From assembly GCF_900091555.1 (NCBI RefSeq), contig NZ_FMCX01000002.1:372001-436000 (forward strand): DNA of 64,000 nt. The letters are read 5' to 3'. The notes under the pieces were generated by a model. That model was not told the origin of the DNA, did no database searches, and saw only the letters and a list, made by a program, of their open reading frames with translations. Numbering within the stretch: position 1 is the first letter of the stretch; each line of letters starts with the position of its first letter. Source of the DNA: Micromonospora mirobrigensis (GTDB lineage Bacteria; Actinomycetota; Actinomycetes; Mycobacteriales; Micromonosporaceae). Shown in pieces: positions 49,484-58,392 of the stretch. A program made the position numbers and the translations under genes.

Positions 49484-50287
49484 ATGGATCCGTTGAGAAC
49501 CCTGTGGGAGACCTTCTTCGACTGGGACTCCATGCGCGAGGCGCTGCCCGACATGCTGACCGTCGGGCTGCCCAACACGCTGATCCTGGCGGTCTCCGCC
49601 GCCCTGCTCGGCTCGGTGCTGGGCATGCTGCTGGCGGTCGCCGGCATCTCGCGTACCCGGTGGTTGCGCTGGCCGGCGCGGGTCTACACCGACATCTTCC
49701 GGGGCCTGCCGGCCGCGGCGACGATCCTGCTGATCGGCGTCGGGCTGGCGCCCTTCGGCCTTCAGGTGTGGGGGCCGAACCCCTACCCGCTGGGCATCCT
49801 GGCGCTGTCGCTGATCGCCGCGGCGTACATCGGGGAGATCTTCCGGGCCGGCATCCAGAGCGTCGAGGCGGCGCAGCTGGAGGGCGCCCGGGCGCTCGGC
49901 TTCTCCTGGGGTGAGGCGATGCGGCTGGTGATCGTCCCGCAGGGCGTACGGCGGGTGCTGCCGGCCTGGGTGAACCAGCTGATCGCCCTGATCAAGGACT
50001 CCAGCCTGGTCTACTTCCTCGGCCTGCTGGCCAGCCAGCGGGAGTTGTTCCGGATCGGTCAGGACTACGCGGCCAACACCGGCAACCAGTCGGCGCTGCT
50101 GCTGGCCGGGCTGTTCTACCTGGCGCTGACCGTGCCGCTGACCCACGCGGTCAACGCCATCGACCGGCGGCTGCGGCAGGGCCGCGCGGCCACCGTGGAC
50201 CCCGACGACGACGGTGGGTTGGCCCTCGCCGGCTCCACCGCGCTGCCGCCGGAGACCGCCGCCCCGAGCACGAAGGAGCCCCGATGA
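49484..50287 (+). CDS. Amino-acid ABC importer, permease
   Basis: 267 residues with five or six helices. The permease follows the HisM/GltK pattern: '[20 protein letters not shown]', '[20 protein letters not shown]', '[20 protein letters not shown]' and the EAA loop '[20 protein letters not shown]', then '[15 protein letters not shown]'. The last 30 residues are a charged tail. Its stop overlaps the ATPase ATG. Middle gene of the three-gene importer operon. Confidence 0.92.
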   Translation: MDPLRTLWETFFDWDSMREALPDMLTVGLPNTLILAVSAALLGSVLGMLLAVAGISRTRWLRWPARVYTDIFRGLPAAATILLIGVGLAPFGLQVWGPNPYPLGILALSLIAAAYIGEIFRAGIQSVEAAQLEGARALGFSWGEAMRLVIVPQGVRRVLPAWVNQLIALIKDSSLVYFLGLLASQRELFRIGQDYAANTGNQSALLLAGLFYLALTVPLTHAVNAIDRRLRQGRAATVDPDDDGGLALAGSTALPPETAAPSTKEPR

Positions 50288-51027
50288 GCACCGCGACCGC
50301 CACCTCGGTGAGCCTCGCCGTCCGCGACGTGCACCTGGCCTTCGGCGCCAACAAGGTGCTGCGCGGCGCCGACCTGGACGTCGCCCGGGGCGGCACGGCC
50401 TGCGTGATCGGTCCGTCCGGCTCCGGCAAGTCCACCCTGCTGCGCACCATCAACCGGCTGATCGAGCCGGACGCCGGTGACGTGCTGCTGGACGGGCGCA
50501 GCGTGCTGCGCGACGACCCGGACGCGCTGCGCCAGCGGGTCGGCATGGTGTTCCAGCAGTTCAACCTCTTCCCGCACATGACCGTACTGCGCAACGTCAC
50601 CCTGGCCCTGCGCCGGCTGAAGAAGCTCGGCGAGGACGAGGCGGCACAGGTGGCCCGGGAGCAGCTGGAGCTGGTCGGCCTGGCCGGCAAGGCCGACTCC
50701 CGGCCGGCGCAGCTCTCCGGCGGGCAGCAGCAGCGGGTGGCGATCGCCCGGGCGCTGGCCCTGCGCCCCGAGGTGATGCTCTTCGACGAGGCCACCTCCG
50801 CGCTGGACCCGGAGCTGGTCAAGGGCGTCCTCGGGGTGATGGCCGACCTGGCCGCCGCCGGGATGACGATGGTGGTGGTGACCCACGAGATGGGCTTCGC
50901 CCGGAAGGTCGCCGACACGGTGGCGTTCATGGACCGGGGCGTGGTGCTGGAGGCCGGGGAGCCGGCCGCCGTCTTCGAGCGGCCCGAGCATCCCCGGCTG
51001 CGCCAGTTCCTCTCCCAGGTGCTCTGA
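50284..51027 (+). CDS. Amino-acid ABC importer, ATPase
   Basis: 247 residues, polar-amino-acid family. Walker A '[19 protein letters not shown]' near 40, Q-loop '[20 protein letters not shown]', signature '[16 protein letters not shown]' near 140, Walker B '[20 protein letters not shown]', H-loop '[20 protein letters not shown]'. ATG 50284 overlaps the permease stop. It ends seven bases from the convergent merR gene. Confidence 0.93.
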   Translation: MSTATATSVSLAVRDVHLAFGANKVLRGADLDVARGGTACVIGPSGSGKSTLLRTINRLIEPDAGDVLLDGRSVLRDDPDALRQRVGMVFQQFNLFPHMTVLRNVTLALRRLKKLGEDEAAQVAREQLELVGLAGKADSRPAQLSGGQQQRVAIARALALRPEVMLFDEATSALDPELVKGVLGVMADLAAAGMTMVVVTHEMGFARKVADTVAFMDRGVVLEAGEPAAVFERPEHPRLRQFLSQVL

Positions 51028-51034
51028 CCCGCTC

Positions 51035-51814
51035 TCAACCGGCCGGCGCCGGCACCCGCTCCATCCGGTTCCAACCGTTCCAGCCACGCTCCCGCATCAG
51101 GTCCCGCAGCCGCTCGGAGCGTGGGTCGTACTCGTCGGTGAGCGAGTCGAGCAGGTCGAACGGCAGGTCGTCGTCCCCCACCTCGCCGAGGTCGAGCTGG
51201 CCGGCGGCCTCCGCCTGCTCGGCCAGGGCGACCATGAGGTCGGCGACCTCCGGCAGCCGGGAACAGTCGGCCGGGTCGCCGTCGAAGATCTCCGACAGCA
51301 GCCGGTAGAGGCGGACGACCTGCGGGTCGTCGAGCTCGGCGAGCTTGCCGGGCATCCACTCGCGGACGCGGTCGGGCCAGCGGGCGGCGATCAGGATCCA
51401 CCCGTCCCGCTCGCCCTTGAGCATCCGCTCGGACACCCCGATCTCCCGCAGCCGGTCGAGGTAGTGGGCCACCTCGGGTGGCAGCACCAGGCGGTCGCCG
51501 GCAGCGAGTTGGGCTATCTGCCGACGGCTGGTCTCCAGCCTCTCGATCTCGTCGCGCAGGCGACTGTCGATCCGCCGGACGGCGTCGGTGAAGGTCGACT
51601 CGTCCGCGTCGAGCAGCACACCGATCCGGGACAGCGGCACGCCGGCGTTGGCCAGGGTACGGATCCGGATCAGCGACACCACCGCCGTGGCGCCGTACCG
51701 CCGGTAGCCCGAGGCGTCCCGTTCCGGCTCGGGCAGCAGCCCGACCTGGTGGTAGTGCCGTACCGCCCGCACCGTGACGCCCGCGTACGACGCCAGTTGA
51801 CCGATCGTCAGCAT
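51035..51814 (-). CDS. MerR-family regulator
   Basis: 259 residues. The winged helix-turn-helix 'MLTIGQLASYAGVTVRAVRH', 'YHQVGLLPEPERDASGYRRY' is the standard MerR N-terminus, followed by the coiled-coil dimerisation helix and a 130-residue effector domain like those of multidrug-responsive members. It is the third gene of an operon with an ABC-2 exporter (15-bp gap). A MerR-type promoter with a 20-bp spacer and the dyad TGACGC-GCGTCA lies before the first gene, which is its presumed site of action. Confidence 0.9.
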   Translation of the reverse strand: MLTIGQLASYAGVTVRAVRHYHQVGLLPEPERDASGYRRYGATAVVSLIRIRTLANAGVPLSRIGVLLDADESTFTDAVRRIDSRLRDEIERLETSRRQIAQLAAGDRLVLPPEVAHYLDRLREIGVSERMLKGERDGWILIAARWPDRVREWMPGKLAELDDPQVVRLYRLLSEIFDGDPADCSRLPEVADLMVALAEQAEAAGQLDLGEVGDDDLPFDLLDSLTDEYDPRSERLRDLMRERGWNGWNRMERVPAPAG

Positions 51815-51829
51815 GGTCAGGATCCTGCC

Positions 51830-52591
51830 TCAGGAGATCCGGCGCCGGTACGCGACAGCGGCGAGCAGGTAGGCGACGACCAGGATGCCGGCGCACCAGG
51901 CCAGGGCGACCCAGAGGTCCGCACCGACCGGCTGCCGGGTGAACAGGTGCCGGATCGCGTCGACGATGGCGGTCACCGGCTGGTGCTCGGCGAAGGCGCG
52001 TACCGGACCGGGCATCGACCCGGTGGGCACGAACGCCGAGCTGACGAAGGGCAGCAGGATCAGCGGGTAGGAGAACGCGCTGGCGCCGTCCACCGACGTG
52101 GCGGTGAGGCCGGGGATCACCGCGAGCCAGGTCAGGGCCAGGGTGAACAGCACCAGGATCCCGGCGACCGCGAGCCAGCCGAGCACGTTCATGCCGGTGC
52201 GGAAGCCGATGAGCAGGGCGACGCCGACCACGACCACGAGCGAGACCAGGTTGGCCACCAGCGAGGTCAGCACGTGCGCCCACAACACCGCCGACCGGGC
52301 GATCGGCATGGACTGGAAGCGTTCGAAGATGCCGCCCTGGATGTCGAGGAAGAGCCGGTAGGCGGTGTAGGAGATGCCCGAGGCGATCGTGATGAGCAGG
52401 ATGCCGGGCAGCAGGTAGTTGACGTACGAGTCGGCGCCGGTCTCGATCGCGCCGCCGAAGACGTAGACGAAGAGCAGCATGAAGGCGATCGGCATGATCG
52501 CGGTGGTGACGATGGTGTCCGGGCTGCGGCCGATGTGCCGCAGCGACCGGCCGAGCAGGGCGGCGGTGTCGCCGAGGAAGTGCCTGTTCAT
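51830..52591 (-). CDS. ABC-2 type permease (DrrB-like)
   Basis: 253 residues with six helices. 'SLRHIGRSPDTIVTTAIMPI', 'VNYLLPGILLITIASGISYT', 'GIFERFQSMPIARSAVLWAH' and 'PFVSSAFVPTGSMPGPVRAF' are the DrrB/ABC-2 pattern for antibiotic and drug exporters. Its ATG overlaps the stop of the ATPase gene. It should form a complex with that ATPase to pump hydrophobic compounds out. Confidence 0.9.
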   Translation of the reverse strand: MNRHFLGDTAALLGRSLRHIGRSPDTIVTTAIMPIAFMLLFVYVFGGAIETGADSYVNYLLPGILLITIASGISYTAYRLFLDIQGGIFERFQSMPIARSAVLWAHVLTSLVANLVSLVVVVGVALLIGFRTGMNVLGWLAVAGILVLFTLALTWLAVIPGLTATSVDGASAFSYPLILLPFVSSAFVPTGSMPGPVRAFAEHQPVTAIVDAIRHLFTRQPVGADLWVALAWCAGILVVAYLLAAVAYRRRIS

Positions 52592-53385
52592 CGCTGTCCC
52601 TGCTCCGTTCCGGCGCCGACGAGGGTGAGGAAGACGTCCTCGAGGGTGGGCTGCTTCTCGACGTACTCGACTGTGGCGGGTGGGAGGAGCCGCCTGAGCT
52701 CACCGAGGGTGCCGTCGACGACGATCCGGCCCTCGTGCAGGATCGCGATCCGGTCGGCGAGCTGCTCGGCCTCGTCGAGGTACTGGGTGGTGAGCAGCAC
52801 CGTCGTGCCGCCCGCGGCGAGCTCCCGGACGGCCTGCCACACCTCGAGGCGGGCCTGCGGGTCCAGCCCGGTGGTCGGCTCGTCGAGGAAGACCACCGGC
52901 GGGTTCCCGATCAGGCTCATCGCGATGTCCAGCCGGCGGCGCATGCCACCGGAGTACGTCCCGACCCGGCGGCCGCCCGCCTCGGTCAGCGAGAAGCGCG
53001 CCAGCAGGTCGTCCGCGATCCCGCCCGGGTCCTTGAGGTGCCGCAGCCGGGCGATCAGGACGAGGTTCTCCCGCCCGGTGAGGATCTCGTCGACCGCCGC
53101 GAACTGCCCGGTGAGGCTGATCGAGGCGCGTACGTCGGCGGCCCGGGTCGCGACGTCGAGGCTGTTCACCCGGGCGGTCCCGGCGTCGGCCCGCAGCAGG
53201 GTGGCCAGGATCCTCACCATGGTGGTCTTGCCGGCGCCGTTCGAGCCGAGCAGGGCGACGATGCTGCCGCGGGCCACGTCGAGGTCGACGCCGCGCAGCA
53301 CCCGCAGGTCCTTGTACGACTTCTCCAGGCCCCGCACGTGGATCGCGGGCTCCGGAGTCGGTTGTGTTGCGGAAGGGATGTCCAT
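52588..53385 (-). CDS. ABC exporter ATPase (DrrA-like)
   Basis: About 265 residues. Walker A 'LLGSNGAGKTTMVRILATLL' near 45, 'LTGQFAAVDEILTGRENLVL', signature 'YSGGMRRRLDIAMSL', Walker B 'VVFLDEPTTGLDPQARLEVW', and the C-terminal GREASY/CREEM-like 'LEDVFLTLVGAGTE' of daunorubicin-type exporters. ATG 53385 is chosen because it is seven bases after a MerR-type -10 (CATGCT); ATG 53397 lies within that -10 box. First gene of the drrAB-merR operon. Confidence 0.9.
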   Translation of the reverse strand: MDIPSATQPTPEPAIHVRGLEKSYKDLRVLRGVDLDVARGSIVALLGSNGAGKTTMVRILATLLRADAGTARVNSLDVATRAADVRASISLTGQFAAVDEILTGRENLVLIARLRHLKDPGGIADDLLARFSLTEAGGRRVGTYSGGMRRRLDIAMSLIGNPPVVFLDEPTTGLDPQARLEVWQAVRELAAGGTTVLLTTQYLDEAEQLADRIAILHEGRIVVDGTLGELRRLLPPATVEYVEKQPTLEDVFLTLVGAGTEQGQR

Positions 53386-53392
53386 GCCGGTG

Positions 53393-53424
53393 AGCATGGA
53401 GGGTTGACGCAGCGTCAGGGTCAA
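53393..53424 (-). promoter_or_regulatory. MerR-type promoter with 20-bp spacer and dyad
   Basis: TTGACC (53424-53419), 20 bases, CATGCT (53398-53393), then seven bases to ATG 53385. Within the spacer TGACGC-A-GCGTCA (53405-53417) is a perfect dyad. Overlong spacers with an operator inside are the hallmark of MerR activation. The -35 overlaps the stop codon of the psd gene. Confidence 0.7.
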
Positions 53425-54260
53425 GCCCGCGGTCCGAGTCGCTCACCCATGCGTACGGTGGCCCCGTCCGCCAGCGGTTCGATCGTCCCGGCGTCTCGTG
53501 AACACACCAGAACGACCGTGGAACCGAACTCGAAGTGTCCGAGGGCAGCCCCCGTCTCCACCGCGACCGGCGGATCGTACCGACGGTGCTGCACCTGACG
53601 CCGCCGGGCGTTCGTGTGCAGGTCGTCGAACGCGAGGCGGGTCATGCCCACCATGGTGGCGCCGACCGCGACGATCGCCATGCGGCCGCCGCGCTCACCG
53701 TCGACCTCGACGACAATGCGCTCGTTCACCGCGAAGAGATTGGCCACGTTGGCCACTGCGGCGACGTTGACCGGCCAGAGTTCACCAGGGATGTAGGTGG
53801 CCGCGGTGACATTCCCGGACACCGGAAAATGGATGCGGTGGTAGTCCTTGGGCGAGAGATAAAACGTGGCGTATGTGCCCCGCTCGAATCTGTGCGCCAG
53901 TTCGCGATCGCCGAGCAGCGCGGCGAGGGAATAATTGCGCCCCTTTGCCTGCACGAGTGTGTCTGAATCAACGGTTCCGTACGCTCCGACGGTGGCGTCC
54001 ACCGGGGAGACGATGGCGTCCGACGCGAGGGGACGGAGCCCTGGCCTGAGGGTTCGGGTGAAGAACGCGTTGACGGTCGGGTACTGCTCGAGGGGCAGGG
54101 CCGCCTCCTCCGGCCGGGCGCCGAAGATGCGGCTGTAGCTGCGGTAAGCCGGGCCGCGCCACGGGACAGGAACGGTGCGCGTGGCAAGCCATCCGGCTCC
54201 GCGACTGAGCGCATGCTTGGGAAGAACCGAGAGGACAAGAATGAGCATTCGGCCGAGCAT
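53421..54260 (-). CDS. psd: Phosphatidylserine decarboxylase proenzyme
   Basis: 279 residues, membrane-associated. It converts phosphatidylserine to phosphatidylethanolamine. Family marks are 'SRIFGARPEEAALPLEQYPT' and 'VNAFFTRTLRPGLRPLASDA', 'IVSPVDATVGAYG', 'YHRIHFPVSGNVTAATYIPG' and the self-cleavage site 'GHFEFGSTVVLV' (FGST; Ser near 248 becomes the pyruvoyl group). ATG 54260 stands six bases after TAGAAT (54272-54267), so it is probably leaderless. Codon use in the first half is less GC-rich than in neighbours. The gap 54261-54451 is also AT-rich and shows no other gene. Confidence 0.92.
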   Translation of the reverse strand: MLGRMLILVLSVLPKHALSRGAGWLATRTVPVPWRGPAYRSYSRIFGARPEEAALPLEQYPTVNAFFTRTLRPGLRPLASDAIVSPVDATVGAYGTVDSDTLVQAKGRNYSLAALLGDRELAHRFERGTYATFYLSPKDYHRIHFPVSGNVTAATYIPGELWPVNVAAVANVANLFAVNERIVVEVDGERGGRMAIVAVGATMVGMTRLAFDDLHTNARRRQVQHRRYDPPVAVETGAALGHFEFGSTVVLVCSRDAGTIEPLADGATVRMGERLGPRA

Positions 54261-54451
54261 CGAGGAATTCTAACACGCTTCTCGTTCACCGAGATCGGGT
54301 GCTCGATCCTGATGAATGAGGTCGATTTCCTGATAGTCGACGCCGCGACGAGCATCCCAATCTCGAGCCCGTCGATCCACTGGCAACGCAGACCCGCCGG
54401 GTGACGTTGGAGCACTAGGGTGGTCGATGAGCCGACACCGGGAGGGCGGTC

Positions 54452-55669
54452 ATGGCGGGCGCGACGACCGACGGCGTACGACGGGCGACGGTGCTGCTGG
54501 CGCTCGCCGGATCGGCGTTGCTGTTCAACACCACCGAGAACCTGCCGATCGGCCTCCTGCCGCTGATCGCCGCCGACCTGGACGTGCCGCTGCCCTGGGT
54601 GGGCTGGCTGGTCGGCGGGTACGGGCTGGCGGTGGCCGCGGTGTCCCTGCCGCTGGCGCACTGGACCCGGGACGTGCCCCGACGCTGGCTGCTCGGCGGG
54701 GTGCTCGCCGTGCTGACCGCCGCCACCCTGCTCGGCGCGCTGACCGGGACGTACCCGGTGCTGCTCGGCGCCCGCATCGCCACCGCGGTGGCCCAGGCGC
54801 TGTTCTGGGCGGTGACCGCGCCGGTGGCGGTGGGGCTCTTCTCCCCCGGCGTGCGCGGCCGGGTGGTCGCCGTGATGTCGGTCGGCGGCTCGCTGGCCAC
54901 CGTGGCCGGGGTGCCGGCCGGCACCTGGCTCGGCCAGCGCGACGGTTGGCGGCTGCCGTTCCTGCTGGTCGCCGCGGCGGCGCTGGTCACCCTGGTGGTG
55001 GTCGTCGCGCTGCTGCCGACCACCGCCCCGGAGCACAGCCACGGCGCGTACGCGCAGGCGCCACACACCGGACGGTTCGCGGCGCTGCTGGTGGTCACCG
55101 CCGTCTCGGTGACCGGGATGTTCACCGGCTTCACCTACGTGACACAGCTGCTCGACCGGGCCGGCCTGACCAGCGCGGCGGTCGGCCCGCTGCTCGGCGT
55201 CTTCGGCGTCGCCGGGATCGCCGGGGTGGCGCTGGTCGGCCGACTGGTGGACCGGCATCCGCGGGCGGTGCTGGCGGGGACCGTCGGAGGGCAGGCGGTG
55301 GCGCTGGTCGGACTCGGCCTGCTCACCCATCGCGTCGTGCTGGTCGCCCTGCTGGCCCTGCTCGGCCTCGCTGCGGTGCCGATCTTCATGATCACTCAGG
55401 CGCGGGTGCTGCACGTCAGTCCGGGCCGCACCGAGCTGGGCTTCGCGGCGAACTCGGCGATCTTCAACGTCGGCATCGCGGCGGGCGCGCTGCTCGGCGG
55501 GCTCGTGCTGTCGTCGCTCGGTGCCCGGGCGGCGTTCCTGGCCGGCGGGCTGGTGACCGTCGTGGCGCTGGCGGTGGTGCTGGCCGAGCCGCTGGTCACC
55601 GGCGCCGATCCGGACTCCCGAGCGGTCTCGGTGGGTTCGCCGGATCACTCCGTCGCCCCGGCCAGGTAG
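54452..55669 (+). CDS. MFS exporter (DHA1-like)
   Basis: 405 residues and about 12 helices. 'TTENLPIGLLPLIAADLDVP', 'VGWLVGGYGLAVAAVSLPLA', 'RIATAVAQALFWAVTAPVAV' and 'GVPAGTWLGQRDGWRLPFLL' follow the AraJ/chloramphenicol-efflux group, with motif C in the fifth helix. A proton-driven exporter of small drugs or sugars is likely. ATG 54452 has GGGAGGGCGG upstream. Its 3' end overlaps the convergent ABC pseudogene by 25 bases. Confidence 0.87.
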   Translation: MAGATTDGVRRATVLLALAGSALLFNTTENLPIGLLPLIAADLDVPLPWVGWLVGGYGLAVAAVSLPLAHWTRDVPRRWLLGGVLAVLTAATLLGALTGTYPVLLGARIATAVAQALFWAVTAPVAVGLFSPGVRGRVVAVMSVGGSLATVAGVPAGTWLGQRDGWRLPFLLVAAAALVTLVVVVALLPTTAPEHSHGAYAQAPHTGRFAALLVVTAVSVTGMFTGFTYVTQLLDRAGLTSAAVGPLLGVFGVAGIAGVALVGRLVDRHPRAVLAGTVGGQAVALVGLGLLTHRVVLVALLALLGLAAVPIFMITQARVLHVSPGRTELGFAANSAIFNVGIAAGALLGGLVLSSLGARAAFLAGGLVTVVALAVVLAEPLVTGADPDSRAVSVGSPDHSVAPAR

Positions 55670-56398
55670 CCGCTGGCCTGCAGCTCGAACAGCTCCCGGT
55701 AGAGGCCGCCGGCGGCCATCAGCTCGTCGTGGTTGCCGCACTGGACCAACCTGCCGTGGTCCATGACGAAGATCTGGTCGGCGTGCCGGACGTTGGCCAG
55801 CCGGTGGGTGATCAGGACGACCGCCCGGTCGGGGCGGCGGCGCAGGTGCTGGAAGAGCGCGTACTCGGCGCGGGCGTCCAGGGCGGCGGAGGGTTCGTCG
55901 CAGATCAGCAGCCGGGCGTCCCGGTAGAGGCCGCGGGCGGCGACCAGCCGCTGCCACTGCCCGCCGGAGAGGTCCTGACCGTTCTTGAACTCCCGGTCCA
56001 GCAGGGTGTCGTAGCCGAACGGCAGGCCGGCGATCATCTCGTGCGCGGCGGCGGCCCGGGCGGCCTCCTCGACGCTGGGTCCGGCGCCCCCGTCACGGTC
56101 GTGCCGGCCGACCCGGATGTTCTGCCCGGCGGTGAACGGGAACTTCCAAACCCCGGCGGCCAGGGTTGAGCCCGATCGCCGCCGCGGTGTCCCGGCGGCT
56201 GGTGGCCCAGGCCAGCGTCACCGCCTCCCGGACCAGGTGGGGCAGGCGCCGGGCGACCGCGGCGAAGCTGGTGTGGGCGAACTCGGTGGCGTGGTGCATC
56301 CAGTGGCCGTCCTCCAACTCCGGGAGGTCCAGCTCGCCGTCGTCGTCGGGGGCGCCGTCGGGCTCGGACGCGCGGCGGGGACCGATCACCGTCGCCAT
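55645..56398 (-). pseudogene. Internally deleted ABC exporter (fused membrane/ATPase type)
   Basis: ATG 56398, with GGAGG upstream, opens a normal exporter N-terminus ('ELPELEDGHWMHHATEFAHT', 'VARRLPHLVREAVTLAW') that breaks near 56165. The next sequence is the middle of the ATPase domain in another frame: 'KFPFTAGQNIRVG', then the signature 'LSGGQWQRLVAARGLYRDAR', Walker B 'LLICDEPSAALDARAEYALF' and 'VVLITHRLANV'. All membrane helices and Walker A are missing, about 400 codons compared with a normal fused exporter. It cannot work as a transporter and is read as a decaying gene. Confidence 0.75.
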
Positions 56399-56643
56399 GG
56401 GAGTACCTCCTCGGGGGCCGGGCACCGGAAGCAGGCAGAGAATACTTTCCGCAACCTGGTGGTGTCATTGGGTGACCGGCGTGTCGTACAGGTGTCCCAA
56501 GAGCGTGTCGCCGACCACCTTGCGGTACGGGTCGGCGGTGTCGCGTCGCGCGGTCGTCCGGGGGGTGGCAGGCTGGACGGTGAGCCGCCGGACGGCCCGA
56601 GGACGGTCACCGGCGAACCGTGGTGAAGGAGAGAAGCGACCCG

Positions 56644-58281
56644 ATGGCTGCGAGTGTGACCACCACCGACGAATGGCAGGCGCTGCGCAAGCACGCCGAG
56701 ACGATCCGCGGCACCCACCTGCGGGAGCTGTTCGCGGCCGACCCGCAGCGGGGTGAGCGGCTCACCGGCGAGATCGCCGACCTGCACGTGGACTACAGCA
56801 AGAACCGGGTCACCGACGAGACGCTGGATCTGCTGGTGGGGCTGGCCGGGCGGGCCCGGCTCACCGAGCGGATCGCCGCCATGTTCGCCGGCGAGCACAT
56901 CAACTCCACCGAGGACCGGGCGGTGCTGCACACCGCGCTGCGGCTGCCGCGGGACGCCTCGCTGACCGTCGACGGGCAGGACGTGGTCGCCGACGTGCAC
57001 ACGGTCCTCGACCGGATGTCGGCGTTCGCGCAGCGGGTGCGCTCCGGGCAGTGGCGCGGGCACACCGGCGAGCGGATCCGCACCGTGGTCAACATCGGCA
57101 TCGGCGGCTCCGACCTGGGCCCGGTGATGGCGTACGAGGCGTTGAAGGCGTACCGGGACGGCGGGATCAGCTGCCGGTTCGTCTCCAACATCGACCCCAC
57201 CGACATCCACGACAAGACCCACGACCTGGACCCGGCGACCACGCTGTTCGTGGTGGTCTCCAAGACGTTCTCCACCCAGGAGACGCTGGCGAACGCCAAC
57301 CAGGCCAAGACCTGGCTGCTCTCCGGGCTGGACGCCGACGACGACGCGGCGATCGCGAAGCACTTCGTGGCGGTCAGCACCAACGCCCAGCGGGTCGGCG
57401 ACTTCGGCATCGACCCGGAGAACATGTTCGGCTTCTGGGACTGGGTGGGTGGGCGATACTCGCTGCCCTCGGCGGTCGGGCTGGCGGTGATGCTGGCGAT
57501 CGGGCCGGACCGGTTCCGCGAGCTGCTGGCCGGCTACCACGCCGTCGACGAACACTTCCGCACCACGCCGATCGAGCGCAACGTGCCGGCGCTGCTCGGC
57601 CTGCTCAACGTCTGGTACGTCGACTTCCTGGGCGCGCAGACCCACGCGGTGCTGCCGTACTCGCAGTACCTGCACCGGTTCCCTGCGTACCTCCAGCAGC
57701 TGACCATGGAGAGCAACGGCAAGTCGGTCACTCTGGACGGGACGCCGGTGGACTACGCCACCGGTGAGATCTTCTGGGGCGAGCCGGGCACCAACGGGCA
57801 GCACGCTTTCTACCAGCTCATCCACCAGGGCACCCTGCTCATCCCGGCGGACTTCATCGGGTTCAGCCGGCCCAACCACGACCTGGCCGACATGCACGAC
57901 CTGTTCATGTCGAACTTCTTCGCCCAGACGGCCGCGCTGGCCTTCGGTCGGACGAAGGAGCAGGTGGAGGCGGAGGGCACCGATCCGGCGGTGGTGCCGC
58001 ACCGGGTGATGCCGGGCAACCACCCGACCACCTCGATCATCGCTCCGATGCTGACCCCGGGCACGCTGGGCCAGCTGATCGCCCTCTACGAGCACGTCGT
58101 CTTCACCTCCGGCGCGATCTGGGACATCAACCCGTTCGACCAGTGGGGGGTGGAGCTGGGCAAGGTGATGGCCAACCAGCTCGCCCCGAAGCTCACTGGC
58201 GACACCGCCGATCTGTCCGACGTGGACTCGTCGACGGCGGCGTTGATCCGCCGCTACCGGTCGCAGCGCGGCCGGTCCTGA
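56644..58281 (+). CDS. pgi: Glucose-6-phosphate isomerase
   Basis: 545 residues, cytosolic glycolytic enzyme that interconverts glucose-6-phosphate and fructose-6-phosphate. Full-length family pattern: '[20 protein letters not shown]', '[20 protein letters not shown]', '[20 protein letters not shown]' (PGI signature), '[20 protein letters not shown]' and '[16 protein letters not shown]', and '[20 protein letters not shown]' with the C-terminal signature. ATG 56644 follows GAAGGAGAG. In the 245-bp gap upstream I see no strong promoter. A long hairpin terminates the gene. Confidence 0.96.
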   Translation: MAASVTTTDEWQALRKHAETIRGTHLRELFAADPQRGERLTGEIADLHVDYSKNRVTDETLDLLVGLAGRARLTERIAAMFAGEHINSTEDRAVLHTALRLPRDASLTVDGQDVVADVHTVLDRMSAFAQRVRSGQWRGHTGERIRTVVNIGIGGSDLGPVMAYEALKAYRDGGISCRFVSNIDPTDIHDKTHDLDPATTLFVVVSKTFSTQETLANANQAKTWLLSGLDADDDAAIAKHFVAVSTNAQRVGDFGIDPENMFGFWDWVGGRYSLPSAVGLAVMLAIGPDRFRELLAGYHAVDEHFRTTPIERNVPALLGLLNVWYVDFLGAQTHAVLPYSQYLHRFPAYLQQLTMESNGKSVTLDGTPVDYATGEIFWGEPGTNGQHAFYQLIHQGTLLIPADFIGFSRPNHDLADMHDLFMSNFFAQTAALAFGRTKEQVEAEGTDPAVVPHRVMPGNHPTTSIIAPMLTPGTLGQLIALYEHVVFTSGAIWDINPFDQWGVELGKVMANQLAPKLTGDTADLSDVDSSTAALIRRYRSQRGRS

Positions 58282-58290
58282 GCACCGCGC

Positions 58291-58325
58291 GACGGCGGCC
58301 GGGTCACCACGACCCGGCCGCCGTC
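58291..58325 (+). terminator. Terminator of pgi
   Basis: GACGGCGGCCGGGTC (58291-58305), loop ACCAC, GACCCGGCCGCCGTC (58311-58325): a perfect 15-bp stem followed by TTCTTTC, ten bases after the pgi stop. Confidence 0.85.
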
Positions 58326-58341
58326 TTCTTTCGTACGGGAA

Positions 58342-58386
58342 AACTGGTCCAACCAGTTGACGGGTTGATGTGCTCGCCGTCACACT
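58342..58386 (+). promoter_or_regulatory. FadR-type operator and leaderless promoter
   Basis: AACTGGT-CCA-ACCAGTT (58342-58358) is a perfect dyad containing TGGT-N3-ACCA, the FadR-subfamily GntR consensus shape. The right arm overlaps a -35 TTGACG (58357-58362); 18 bases later CACACT (58381-58386) lies six bases before GTG 58393. A regulator bound here would block its own promoter. Confidence 0.72.
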
Positions 58387-58392
58387 GCTGCC

